A stretch of 37,723 nucleotides of DNA, taken from positions 1 to 37,723 of the forward strand of contig JAFIGU010000014.1 in the NCBI GenBank assembly GCA_017849555.1. The letters are read 5' to 3'. Below are positions 24,642-32,610 of the stretch, piece by piece. This DNA is from Sphingomonas sp. GTDB lineage: Bacteria > Pseudomonadota > Alphaproteobacteria > Sphingomonadales > Sphingomonadaceae. The position numbers and the translations under genes were made by a program. Position 1 is the stretch's first letter, and every line of letters starts with the position of its first letter. The notes beneath the pieces are model-generated. The model did not search any database and was not told where the DNA came from. It saw nothing but the letters and a program-made list of their open reading frames with translations.

Positions 24642-24887
24642 TCAGCTTCCGAGGGTGAGTTTGCCGCCGGTCATCGGGGCCTCGGCGCCCCCGGTGCCGG
24701 TGATGATGTCCGCCGCGGCGCCCTGGCGCCGGCGGATCTCGTCGTCGGCCGCGATCTGGGCAGCCGCATCGTCGCGCGTGACCGGCCGCAGCGGCGTCGG
24801 GGGTTTGGGGCTGCCGTTCAATTTCGACAGCGCCAGGCCGCCGATTGCGCCGATCAACGGGGTGGCCAATGCTCCGAGAAATGCCAT
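24642..24887 (-). CDS. Small hydrophobic-N-terminus protein conserved near podoviral terminases
   Basis: 81 residues. A hydrophobic N-terminus (FLGALATPLIGAIGGLAL) is followed by a Pro-rich linker and then TRDDAAAQIAADDEIRRRQG and AADIITGTGGAEA. The motif DE(I/L)RRR.GAAADI.TG..GAEA followed by a GGK(L/T)TLG end is, to my knowledge, shared by small proteins next to the terminase/portal genes of many podoviruses. The function is unknown. Its stop is 10 bases before the coiled-coil gene. Confidence 0.65.
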   Translation of the reverse strand: MAFLGALATPLIGAIGGLALSKLNGSPKPPTPLRPVTRDDAAAQIAADDEIRRRQGAAADIITGTGGAEAPMTGGKLTLGS

Positions 24888-24888
24888 G

Positions 24889-26463
24889 TCACCTCACTCC
24901 TGCGTGGACGTCGAAATCGCTGTCGTTCGTGACGGGGCGGCGCCGGCGCTCCTTGCCGCGCAGATCGCCAATCACGTGCTCGCCCTCGAGGGCGGCGTAT
25001 TGCTCGGCGTCGCAGACGTGCGTGTAGATCGTGTCGGCGATCTCGAGGTGCGCCCGCAGCTCGCCCGTGCCGAGCTCGGCCTTGGCGTAGCGGTATCCGC
25101 CCGAATGCCCTTTGATGAGATGGCGACAGCCCGGGTCGACCGAATAACCCCCGCGCTGATCCATCGCCGACCAGATCGCCTGGTTGCGCAAAGGCGCACT
25201 GTTCGACTTCGCCTTGTGGACCTTCAGTCCCAGCTCTTTCTGGAAGGCGAGCAGCCAGTCGTGCTCATTGTCGGCGCGATCCTTCGCGGCGAAGGCCGCA
25301 GGGTCCGCGACGACGCGGATCTGGTCGGGCTGGATGCCGGGGAATTTCTCGGTCAGCATGCGCTTGACCCGCCTGGCGAACGCCGTCGGTCCGACCTTGA
25401 GCAGCTGCACCTGCCCCTTTTCGTCCCGCGTGGTATTTACCACCTCCCCCAGGGTGCGGATCGAATTGTCCCAATCCCGCTGCAGCGCGACCGCCGCGGC
25501 GAACAGCCCCTGGTCGATGCCGACGATCAGCTTGCGGCGCGGGTCCCATTCGACCGGGCGGACGTGCGAGGTATAGGCGAAGCCCGCATTGACCGCCTGG
25601 CCGTGCTGGATCGGCACCGGCTTGTTGTCGACCATGCGATCGACGTAGCCCGGGGTCGCGCGATTGGCGGCTACCTGCAGCACGTAATAGCCGCGCCCGC
25701 CCGGGAGATTGTGGAGGTTCTCCGCGTCGGGCTCGCGGCCGCCAGGCTGGACGAACTTCTCGATCAGCTTGCGATCGCCGAGCGTCGACGCGAGGATCTC
25801 GGCTTCCTCGGCCGTCAGCCCCAGCACCTCCGCCGCCTCGTCGAACAACAGGTGGTAAATGTGATTGTCTATATCCGGCATGTTGAGCGACAGGATGATC
25901 TGCGGATCGACCACCAGCGACGGATCGAGATCACTGAAGCGGCCGACGCGGCCGGTGAGGAACGGCACCAGGTTCGCAGGCTGGAGATCCGCTTCGTCGA
26001 TGATCACCGCGTTCACTTCCCAGCCGCGGCACGCTTCCTCGACCGACTGATCGCCAATCGCGCGGAACTCGAATTCGCATTCGAGGATCTCGAGCACCCG
26101 GCCGTCGCGCCGATTGCCCTCGCGGCGCAGCACCTTGGTGAATTCATGGGTGTAGGGCGCCTTCCAGGAGAACTTGCCCTCGGCTTCCGGCACGATGCGG
26201 AACCACGATTTGAGCGTGGTCGACTGCAGGCTGGGATAGCTTTCACGGATCACGCCGATCCGCGCCTTGCGGACCAGCACGCCATCGGCGCGCCGAACCG
26301 GCTTCTGCTGCGCGGCGACCCTCAGCCCCTTCTGCAGGGCTGCCATCGTCTTACCCGACCCGACCGGGCCGACGATCCCGCAGATGAACGCCGGCGATCG
26401 CACGAACGCATCCGCGACCGGGCCCGGAGAGACGAGGCGACGAGGCGCGGCGACCATGCCCAT
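24889..26463 (-). CDS. Terminase large subunit
   Basis: 524 residues. Walker A GPVGSGKT (32-39) and Walker B AVIIDEAD (about 152-159) form the packaging ATPase. The C-terminal nuclease has GIDQG (Asp about 317) and VVADPAAF (Asp about 387), the acidic residues of the RNase H-like fold. Length is normal. It cuts and translocates phage DNA into the prohead with the small subunit, whose stop overlaps this start (TGATG at 26463). A possible alternate start is the third codon (ATG). Confidence 0.92.
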   Translation of the reverse strand: MGMVAAPRRLVSPGPVADAFVRSPAFICGIVGPVGSGKTMAALQKGLRVAAQQKPVRRADGVLVRKARIGVIRESYPSLQSTTLKSWFRIVPEAEGKFSWKAPYTHEFTKVLRREGNRRDGRVLEILECEFEFRAIGDQSVEEACRGWEVNAVIIDEADLQPANLVPFLTGRVGRFSDLDPSLVVDPQIILSLNMPDIDNHIYHLLFDEAAEVLGLTAEEAEILASTLGDRKLIEKFVQPGGREPDAENLHNLPGGRGYYVLQVAANRATPGYVDRMVDNKPVPIQHGQAVNAGFAYTSHVRPVEWDPRRKLIVGIDQGLFAAAVALQRDWDNSIRTLGEVVNTTRDEKGQVQLLKVGPTAFARRVKRMLTEKFPGIQPDQIRVVADPAAFAAKDRADNEHDWLLAFQKELGLKVHKAKSNSAPLRNQAIWSAMDQRGGYSVDPGCRHLIKGHSGGYRYAKAELGTGELRAHLEIADTIYTHVCDAEQYAALEGEHVIGDLRGKERRRRPVTNDSDFDVHAGVR

Positions 26464-27083
26464 CAGGCCTCGCCCTCCGCGCCGTCGATGCTGCCTGGCG
26501 CGGGCAGAAATTCCGCTTCGACGATGTCGTCGATCTCTGCCGCGCTATGCGTAACGCCCTCGATGATGAGGTCGGCGACGCCGCTGAAGTTCATGTCGAC
26601 CGTGATCGGCTTCTTGCCGACCAGGTACGGCATGAGGATATCGGCGCAGCGAGCCCGGAGCGATTGCGCCGCCTCGTAGCTCATGTGCTCGACGACGACG
26701 TTGGGCGTCCCGTCCTTGCGGAAGCTATGGACCTTGGGGCGCTTGGATGCCTCCATCAGCACTTCGGGCGCGGCAGAACTGATCTGCATCAGCGTGATCG
26801 CTGGGTGCTGGCCGTGGCTGAGCAGCCACCGCTCGAAGTCGGTCGAATGCTTGTTGCGCGAGCCGGCCGGACGGCCGCGCCGCCTGGCGCGTGCAACCTT
26901 GGTGACCGACTGGTGATCTGCGCCGGCGCCGAGCGCCTCTCGCGCATCCCAGATATCTTCCGGGGTGATCGGCTCGAGCAGGTCGAGCTGCTCTTCGTCG
27001 GGGCGCTGCGCCTCGAGCTCGGCACGCGCGCTGTCCATGACCGCGCGGCCGATCGCCGCATCGCCGGTGAGGTCAGTTGACAC
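26463..27083 (-). CDS. Terminase small subunit
   Basis: 206 residues from GTG 27083, chosen because GGAGGGGCAGG lies directly upstream; an ATG at 27131 would add 16 residues of poor quality. RRRGRPAGSRNKHSTDFERW, then GQHPAITLMQISS and MEASKRPKV, is the DNA-binding and multimerisation part typical of podoviral small terminases. SYEAAQSLRARCADILMPYL follows. It should recognise the packaging site, which may lie just upstream where repeats occur. It is the first gene of the late operon. Confidence 0.75.
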   Translation of the reverse strand: MSTDLTGDAAIGRAVMDSARAELEAQRPDEEQLDLLEPITPEDIWDAREALGAGADHQSVTKVARARRRGRPAGSRNKHSTDFERWLLSHGQHPAITLMQISSAAPEVLMEASKRPKVHSFRKDGTPNVVVEHMSYEAAQSLRARCADILMPYLVGKKPITVDMNFSGVADLIIEGVTHSAAEIDDIVEAEFLPAPGSIDGAEGEA

Positions 27084-27131
27084 CCTGCCCCTCCCCCCAT
27101 AGCGTGGCTGCTCGGCTTCGCCCCCGGCCAA

Positions 27132-27233
27132 GGGAAAACCTATTCTCCCCGACCCCGCCCTGCAGCTTGCTCATTGCCGCGCGATCGCGCCCGGGCATCA
27201 GCGCGCAGGGGAAATCTGAAACCCCCGACCCCG
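27132..27233. repeat. Imperfect 26-bp direct repeat upstream of the terminase genes
   Basis: Copies at 27132-27157 and 27208-27233 match at 19 of 26 positions without gaps. Both start GGG(A/G)AAA and both end in CCCCGACCCCG. Spacing is 76 bases. The position directly before the small terminase start suggests terminase-binding (pac or cos) sites or operator-like elements. Confidence 0.45.
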
Positions 27234-27363
27234 TTTTTGGCGTGCCAGCATTGCGGCCGTTCCGCTCCATCCGGCACGATGCTGCATCGCAGCGAATTTG
27301 AGAGCGGCTCGAAACGCCGAAAACCGGCTGCGCCAGGGGGCGGAGAGTGATCGGCACCCGGCT

Positions 27364-27409
27364 GGGGGGGGTGCCCCCCCGGCTGGCCGAACCGACCCCC
27401 GGGGGGTCG
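27364..27409. repeat. Two adjacent G/C palindromes
   Basis: GGGGGGG-GTG-CCCCCCC (27364-27380) is a perfect 7-bp palindrome of homopolymers. CGACCCCC (27393-27400) faces GGGGGTCG (27402-27409). They are 12 bases apart. No U-tract follows. Could be strong RNA hairpins, a transcription block, or part of a packaging site. Confidence 0.5.
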
Positions 27410-27730
27410 ATCGCGACCGGCGCCGACAGCCTCGCAGGCTTACGACGGGCCGCAGCAACGCGTTGATCCGACACGGAAATCTCTGATCGTTCCAACGCAG
27501 CCATTCCAACGAGCCCCAGAGCGCCCCCGAAAAACGGCGGAAAACCGCCATTTCTGCGAAGGCCGCCGAGCTCGGTCACGTCGTCGTCGATCGCCCAGCC
27601 CGCGCCGGCCGCGCGGCGCGCCCAGGGCCGAAAGTTTCGGCGGGCAGTCGCTCTTTCCAGCCCCTGATCCGGCCGGATCGAGGCAGCGAAGGCGTCGAGG
27701 TGATATCCACCCCATTGTTTATTCGACGCC

Positions 27731-28014
27731 AGAACCGGCAAGCGATTGCGATTGCTCGCTTTTCCGAGCGCGGCGCGATGCGTCGGCGCGGCGGATCGAC
27801 TGTACAGAACCGCTATAGAACCGATAACCTCATGAGATACATAGGTTTTCTTGTTCAGTTCTGAGGTTCTATGGTTCTGATGGTTCACGTGACGCGTGCG
27901 TGTAGGCGTGTCCGCGCGCGCGTCACGCGTGAGGCTTCGGAACAGAACCGTAGAACCGTTATATTTCAGGTGTTTACCGGTTCCGTCCTCGATCCCGACT
28001 AGAACCACAGAACC
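27731..28014. repeat. AGAACC/GGTTCT repeat cluster, candidate replication origin or control site
   Basis: AGAACC occurs at 27731, 27806, 27817, 27944, 27952, 28001 and 28009. The reverse form GGTTCT occurs at 27865 and 27873, flanked by AGTTCT (27857) and GGTTCA (27882), so four units stand 8, 8 and 9 bases apart. Pairs on the right are 8 apart, the pair at 27806 is 11 apart. The cluster surrounds a 15-bp dyad and an AT-richer stretch (about 27817-27864), and it lies directly downstream of the helicase gene. This layout fits an iteron-type origin, although an 8-base spacing is short for that; binding of a regulator is the alternative. Confidence 0.55.
27888..27927. other. 15-bp dyad inside the repeat cluster
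   Basis: CGTGACGCG (27888-27896) pairs perfectly with CGCGTCACG (27919-27927). The stem extends inward to 27902/27913 with two G-T pairs, giving 15 pairs and a 10-base loop. It starts within a base of the last GGTTC(A) unit and ends 16 bases before the next AGAACC unit. Confidence 0.6.
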
Positions 28015-28199
28015 GGGCCGCGCCGGCTGGAGCCATCTTGCCCCAATCTTTCTCTGATACCAACGGGCCGGGGCGCGGGGCGCAAAAAAATAAGATGTGG
28101 CGAAGTGTTCGACGCGACACGCAAAGTATTCGCGCGGGGCGCGCAAGATGATGATGAGCGCGGCCGCACCGCTCCGCTGCGCTCCGCTGGCCGCGCGCG

Positions 28200-30143
28200 T
28201 CATTGGCCGAGCTCCTTGCCGGACGGGCACGCGACCCACCCCTCGACGTCCTCGGGGTCGATCATCAGCTCGATCGGCACCAGGACGGCGGTCAGCGACG
28301 AGCGGCCGAACTTGGCCTTCACCCCACGGATCGCCGCCGGCGCGCGGGACAGGGTCTGCGACCAGGCGCCGGCCTGCCACTTGGTCGAGCCGAACAGCTC
28401 CGCCAGCGAACGGTGCGTCTGAGCGATCGCGAGATAGCAGGGCGTGCCCGCCGCGTGGTCGACGGCGCCGTAGCGCGCCCGGCCGGCGCCATCGTCGGCG
28501 ATCCGCCGCGCGTTGACCACCTTGAGCCCTAGCTCGCCCAGCTTGTCTCGTGCGGCCTGCCGATCGCGGGGATGCTCGACATCGCGCCCGGGTTCGGGCT
28601 TGCCGACGGCGCGCCCGATCCACGTCGCGATCGTTTCGCGCGCGTCGCCGCCGCGCGACTGGACGGTCGACGTCAGCAGGTGCGTGAGGCAGCTGTCATG
28701 GTCGGCCGACGCGCCGGCGATCTCCGCCAGGCCCTCGGGCGCGCATTGCACGGCCCAGTCGTCGATCGTCTCGTGGTCGAGATGATCGTAGAGCGCGAGA
28801 TCCGCAGCGGCGAGCAGCGTGCCGAAGGTGTCGGCCGAGCGCGAATTGTGGCCCTTGGCCATCAACGCGTCGTGATAGGCGAGATAGGTATCGTGCCAGC
28901 GAGCCCAGCCGTCGATCATGCGGCGCGACAGCACCGCGCCGATCGCCGGCAGCTTGGCGGCCTCGAGGTCGAGTTTGCGGGCATCCTCGGGCAAGGGTTC
29001 GAGCTCGAGGATCGCGAAGCGACTGCGATCCTGCGGCTCCATCGCCGGCGTCAGGATCGCCGAGAACTGGAAGCAGCTGTTGAGCACGAACTCCGCCGCC
29101 TTATGGTCGGAGGATCCGCGATGGACCTCGCCGCCCGAGCTGGCGACGCGCGCGAGCTCGATGACCGACGCGAGCTTGTGCGCATTGAACGCGTTGGGCT
29201 CGAATTCGTCGAAGATCACCGGGATCGTCTGCGCGCGGAGGATCTGGCGCACCGCCGCCTCGGTCGCGTTGCCGGTGCGGATCGCGCCATGCCCGAGCAG
29301 CCGGTCGCACAGGCCATCTTTGCCGTTGAAGCTCGATTTGCCGGTGCCGGCGCCGCCGGTAACGAACAGGTGCGAGCGCCAGCCGAGCGCGCCCGAGAGC
29401 GTCGTCTGCGCGCACCAGCCGAGCGCCAGCATCGCGTCGAGGTGGCCGCGCCGCCAGTTCCAGGTCGAGATCAGCGCGAGCAGCTGCTCGATCTCGGCGA
29501 CGCCGCCTGCTTCATGGTGCGGACGCGGGGCCGGGGCCGCGGCGGGATAGACGTAGCCGTCGTGCAGGCCCGTCTCGCGCCAGTCGGCCGCCTGCGGCGC
29601 GCCGGTGAGCGACGGCCGCGCGAACATCACGCGATCGCCATAGTGGATGATCAGGCTACGCCCGGATCCGCGATGCGCGCCGCGGCCGCGCACCCTGCCC
29701 TGGGCATCGAAAATGCCGGCCTGGCCGCACTCGGCGATCAGCGCCTCGCTGGCATCGTCCTGCTTGAAGCCGACAATCTCGCTTTCCTTGACGATATTGC
29801 CCTGGCGATCCTTCTTCGGCTCCGACCAGCGCGGCCAGTATTTCGAAAGCAAATGGGTGCGCGGCGCAAACAACGCATGGAGGTTGTTCTTGCCATGGCT
29901 GCGCGGATCCAATGGAACCAGCTGACCGAGCACGTTGAGATACCAGCAGGTCTGACCATCGGCGCCGAGCCCGAGCGGCTTGACCGGGCAGTCGCGCGGG
30001 ATCCGCGGCCGGTCGATATCATCGTCGTCGTCGCGCCCGCCGAACGGCGCCTGGTCGCCGGCCTGGGCGAGCTGCGGCGCGTCCATCGGCGCATCCAGCG
30101 CCGCGGCGATCGACACGACGTTATCGGCCTTGCGCTTGGTCAT
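28200..30143 (-). CDS. Replicative helicase-like P-loop ATPase (DUF927-type)
   Basis: 647 residues. Walker A GGAGTGKS (263-270) is followed by Walker B IPVIFDEFE (about 307-315), then a helical region with VLNSCFQFSAILTPAMEPQDRSRF-like sensor and arginine-finger features. The context HLFVTGGAGTGKSSF, then RTGNATEAAVRQILR, is that of DUF927/superfamily 3-like helicases of mobile elements. It follows the Toprim primase gene with two small genes between, in one overlapping operon. It should unwind the phage origin and load the host replisome, since no phage polymerase is visible. The C-terminal third (about 480-647) may bind DNA. Confidence 0.8.
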   Translation of the reverse strand: MTKRKADNVVSIAAALDAPMDAPQLAQAGDQAPFGGRDDDDDIDRPRIPRDCPVKPLGLGADGQTCWYLNVLGQLVPLDPRSHGKNNLHALFAPRTHLLSKYWPRWSEPKKDRQGNIVKESEIVGFKQDDASEALIAECGQAGIFDAQGRVRGRGAHRGSGRSLIIHYGDRVMFARPSLTGAPQAADWRETGLHDGYVYPAAAPAPRPHHEAGGVAEIEQLLALISTWNWRRGHLDAMLALGWCAQTTLSGALGWRSHLFVTGGAGTGKSSFNGKDGLCDRLLGHGAIRTGNATEAAVRQILRAQTIPVIFDEFEPNAFNAHKLASVIELARVASSGGEVHRGSSDHKAAEFVLNSCFQFSAILTPAMEPQDRSRFAILELEPLPEDARKLDLEAAKLPAIGAVLSRRMIDGWARWHDTYLAYHDALMAKGHNSRSADTFGTLLAAADLALYDHLDHETIDDWAVQCAPEGLAEIAGASADHDSCLTHLLTSTVQSRGGDARETIATWIGRAVGKPEPGRDVEHPRDRQAARDKLGELGLKVVNARRIADDGAGRARYGAVDHAAGTPCYLAIAQTHRSLAELFGSTKWQAGAWSQTLSRAPAAIRGVKAKFGRSSLTAVLVPIELMIDPEDVEGWVACPSGKELGQ

Positions 30144-30358
30144 CGGCGCGCCATTTCTTCAAAGCGAATGACTTCGACCCAGTCGAGCAACCGCTCTGCC
30201 AGCGCCTCGGCGTCTGCGATCGAAACGATCTCGGCATGACCGCCGCTTTGCCCGTTGAACCCGATCGAGAGCCTGTCGTCGCCATATCGGGCAACGCCGA
30301 TCGAGGTACGGGGCTCTACGGGAGGGCCATTCGCCAAATTTGGAAGCCGAGATCTCAT
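30140..30358 (-). CDS. Small protein in replication operon, function unknown
   Basis: 72 residues with four-base overlaps to both neighbours (ATGA). SIGVARYGDDRLSIGFNGQS is followed by a helix (DAEALAERLLDWVEVIRFEE). No motif is recognised. The gene overlaps and the protein-like composition support a real product. Confidence 0.6.
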   Translation of the reverse strand: MRSRLPNLANGPPVEPRTSIGVARYGDDRLSIGFNGQSGGHAEIVSIADAEALAERLLDWVEVIRFEEMARR

Positions 30359-30900
30359 GCGATCATCCCGAACAGCTCGTTGAGATCGCGCGCCTCGTCG
30401 GGCCCGGGCACGTAATAGGCGGTGAGCGCCACGAACCCGTTGCCCAGGTTGCGGGTATCGAGCTCGAACCGCTTGTCGAGGCCGGCACGCTTCCCGATGA
30501 ACGCGCGATGCAGCGAGATCGCTTCGGAAAGCGACATGCTGGCCGGATAATTGCGCGTGATACCGACGCGAGGGTCGATCGGCGCCGACGGCACGGGGCC
30601 GCCGGCGCCTTTGCTATACGGGGTGCCAGCTGAGCTGCTCGAGGGATCGCCCAATAACGATCCGGTGGGGGCCTCGCGAGCCGTACCACACACCCCTGGG
30701 TATATTGTCGATCGATGGAAGAGCGAGACGCCCGCTTCATCGATCATGCCCGGGTAGATACCCCCAGGCTTGAGTTCGACGTCGAGCATTCGAATGAACC
30801 CGCGTTCCTCGAGTTTCTCGAGGACGCATTCACCATTGCCCGAGCAGCTCGCGCCCGTAACGCTGCCGATATGGCACAACAATCCCGCGCACCTGGTCAT
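30355..30900 (-). CDS. Cys-cluster protein in replication operon, function unknown
   Basis: 181 residues from ATG 30900, overlapping the primase stop (ATGA). The N-terminus carries four cysteines (4, 9, 19, 25) in MTRCAGLLCHIG and ASCSGNGEC, followed by LEKLEERGFIRMLDV, which resembles the end of a small winged helix. The middle is a Ser/Pro/Gly linker. The C-terminal 60 residues are compact (LSEAISLHRAFIGKRAGLDK, then FVALTAYYVPGP). It may bind zinc or DNA. No family is known to me. Confidence 0.6.
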   Translation of the reverse strand: MTRCAGLLCHIGSVTGASCSGNGECVLEKLEERGFIRMLDVELKPGGIYPGMIDEAGVSLFHRSTIYPGVCGTAREAPTGSLLGDPSSSSAGTPYSKGAGGPVPSAPIDPRVGITRNYPASMSLSEAISLHRAFIGKRAGLDKRFELDTRNLGNGFVALTAYYVPGPDEARDLNELFGMIA

Positions 30901-31985
30901 GCTGCCTCCCCTGCGAGCAACCATGCATTGATGTCCTTGAAGCCGACGGGCGGCATGACGAGCTGCAGGCGGTGTCCGCGCGCCTGCTGCTTCGCAATCG
31001 CGCGCTCGAGGAGTTCCTGCTCGCGCGCGCCGTCGTCGCGATCGGCGACGAGCACGATCGTCTCGATCGCGGGCGGAAACTCGATCACGCCGAGATTGCC
31101 TAGCGAATACGCTGCGATCACCCGCGCCTCTGGCTTGCACATCGCGACGGTGAGCCCGTCCTCGATCCCCTCGGTGACGTAGAGCGTCTCCGGGCGGCGC
31201 ATGCGACCCATCGTCTGCCTGGACGCACCCTTGCGCAGCGGCACGAATGCACCGCGCGACTTGCCGATCACCTTTTTCGCCGAGCCCTTCGGCACGCCGA
31301 GATCCGCGCTGTCGGCCTTCACCCAGGCGCGGGTCCGGGGCTCCCGGCCGAGCCAGGTGCGGTGCGTCGCGACATGCTCGCCAGTCGGCAGGATCATCTG
31401 CGACACCATGCAGGGCAGCTTCACGCCGGCGTCGCGGTTATAGACTTCCGCGTGGTAGCGCAGCGCGCCCGGCAGATGCCCCAGCGCGTCGATGCGGATC
31501 CCGCGCGCCTCGAGGTATCGCGCCGCCGGCGTATCAGCGAGCGCCTCCTGGGCATTGAGCCACAGCGCCCGGGCGCCACGCTTCTTGGCCTCGGCCTCGC
31601 GCGCCGCGGCTTCCTCAAGCCGCTCGTCTTCCTTCGCGGCCTGGGCACGGACGCGCTGCAGGCGATCGGGGTCGAGATCGTCGAGGCCGAGCCTGCTCTT
31701 GAGCCACTTGACCGCCTCGGCGCGATCACCGCCGAACATGGCCTTTTCGACCAGCACGGTCATGTCGCCCTGGTCACCGTTCGACCAGTCGCGCCACATG
31801 CCGCGGTTCGCGCCGGCGAGGTTCAGCACGAGCGAGGATCCGCGCTCGCCGCCGATCGACCCGGCCTTGAGGTAACTGCCGTCCTTGATCGCCCCGGGCA
31901 GGCATTCGCGGCCGATGCTTTCGGCATGCTGGCGCGCCTGCAGCTCGATCTCGCGGACGCTGATCGCGGAGCGCTGCCAGGTCAT
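30897..31985 (-). CDS. Toprim-domain DNA primase
   Basis: 362 residues from ATG 31985, preceded by GGAGGTGGC. The N-terminal region (about 10-100) has LVLNLAGANRGMWRDWSNGD, the remnant of a primase zinc/N-domain without the usual cysteines. A charged helix (about 105-150) follows. The Toprim fold has YVTEGIEDGL (Glu about 272) and VLVADRDD (Asp about 315 and 317). A HATHRTWL-type strand precedes it (about 205-211). It would make primers for replication together with the P-loop helicase. Confidence 0.82.
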   Translation of the reverse strand: MTWQRSAISVREIELQARQHAESIGRECLPGAIKDGSYLKAGSIGGERGSSLVLNLAGANRGMWRDWSNGDQGDMTVLVEKAMFGGDRAEAVKWLKSRLGLDDLDPDRLQRVRAQAAKEDERLEEAAAREAEAKKRGARALWLNAQEALADTPAARYLEARGIRIDALGHLPGALRYHAEVYNRDAGVKLPCMVSQMILPTGEHVATHRTWLGREPRTRAWVKADSADLGVPKGSAKKVIGKSRGAFVPLRKGASRQTMGRMRRPETLYVTEGIEDGLTVAMCKPEARVIAAYSLGNLGVIEFPPAIETIVLVADRDDGAREQELLERAIAKQQARGHRLQLVMPPVGFKDINAWLLAGEAA

Positions 31986-32272
31986 GCCACCTCCCGCGCC
32001 GCGGGGCGGGCATCCCACCCGCAGGTGGCTGCGCGCTCCCAGTCCATCGGCAGCACATCGCCCGCGGATATCTGCGCGATCGCCTCGGCCAGGTCGGCGC
32101 TCGGCGCCACCTCGCCCGAGAGCAGTCGGTCGATCACCGCCGGCGAGATCTCCGCCGCACGCTCGATTTCATTCCAGCGCGCATCATTGGCGCACAGCCA
32201 CCAGGCCAGCCGGTGCGCGCCCTCGCTCGAGGGGCGGCGCCATTGACGCGGAACGCGCGCCGGCGCCGTCAT
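31982..32272 (-). CDS. Small HTH-like protein heading the replication operon
   Basis: 96 residues from ATG 32272 with GAGGGC upstream, overlapping the primase start (ATGA). EGAHRLAWWLCANDARWNEI, then AAEISPAVIDRLLSGEVAPS and LAEAIAQISAG, has the layout of a YdaS/Cro-type helix-turn-helix. It may regulate the operon or the switch. Its own promoter would have to lie in or beyond the opposite-strand gene at 32321-32610. Confidence 0.6.
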   Translation of the reverse strand: MTAPARVPRQWRRPSSEGAHRLAWWLCANDARWNEIERAAEISPAVIDRLLSGEVAPSADLAEAIAQISAGDVLPMDWERAATCGWDARPAAREVA

Positions 32273-32320
32273 ACTTGCCCTCGCCGCGCCCAGGGCGCAC
32301 GAAGCCAGCGGAGGATTCGA

Positions 32321-32610
32321 TGACGGCGTTTGAAGGGCAGTACTTTGAGAGCTGCGAGGTACCGCTCGACGGCAACCAGTTCCGCGGGTGCGACTTCGTC
32401 GGGGTGACCTTCGTCTTCGCGGGGCTCGAGGGTTTCGAGATCGGCGTCGACTGCACGTACCGTGGTCAGATACGGATGAAGCTTGGCCCCAATGCGCGCA
32501 TGGCGCTTGTAAGCCTTATCAAGATGTTCAGCAGCGAAATGCTTGGCCCGGCAATTCGGCACGCGATCGAATACGAACTGGCGAAGGGCCCCGATAGCTT
32601 CGACGAATAG
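32321..32610 (+). CDS. Small plus-strand protein of unknown function (possible second moron)
   Basis: 96 residues from ATG 32321 with GGAGGATTCG directly upstream. The N-terminus YFESCEVPLDGNQFRGCDFV, then VTFVFAGLEGFEI, has a repeated 'F..C.v.LDgN.F.gC.F' pattern like short beta-solenoid proteins. A helical C-terminal half ends in PDSFDE. The opposite strand is also open with its codon third position aligned to this one, so GC3 cannot tell the strands apart; I prefer plus because of the ribosome site and the motif. It lies opposite to the early minus operon, like an accessory gene. Confidence 0.65.

Larger units (their letters stand above)
27084..28199. other. 1.1-kb stretch without a convincing gene; regulatory/origin region
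   Basis: Open frames cross the region on both strands, but they show Arg/Ala-rich shadow composition and no recognisable domain. From left to right I see: a 26-bp imperfect direct repeat (27132-27157, 27208-27233), two G/C palindromes (27364-27380, 27393-27409), a stem-loop GCTCG-CTTTTC-CGAGC (27754-27769), and the AGAACC/GGTTCT cluster (27731-28014) with a large dyad. The late-operon promoter should lie here, but I cannot assign it. Confidence 0.6.

Noticed and set aside
687..27512. Shared 11-mer CATTCCAACGA at 687 and 27502
   Set aside because: A single extra copy of such a short word in about 38 kb is close to what chance allows, and it lacks the paired arm at the second place.
27073..28623. 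A minus-strand open frame of 516 codons across the repeat region
   Set aside because: It overlaps the helicase gene in another frame, is Arg/Ala-rich, and reads through the repeats and G/C palindromes. It has no recognisable domain and no ribosome site at its start.
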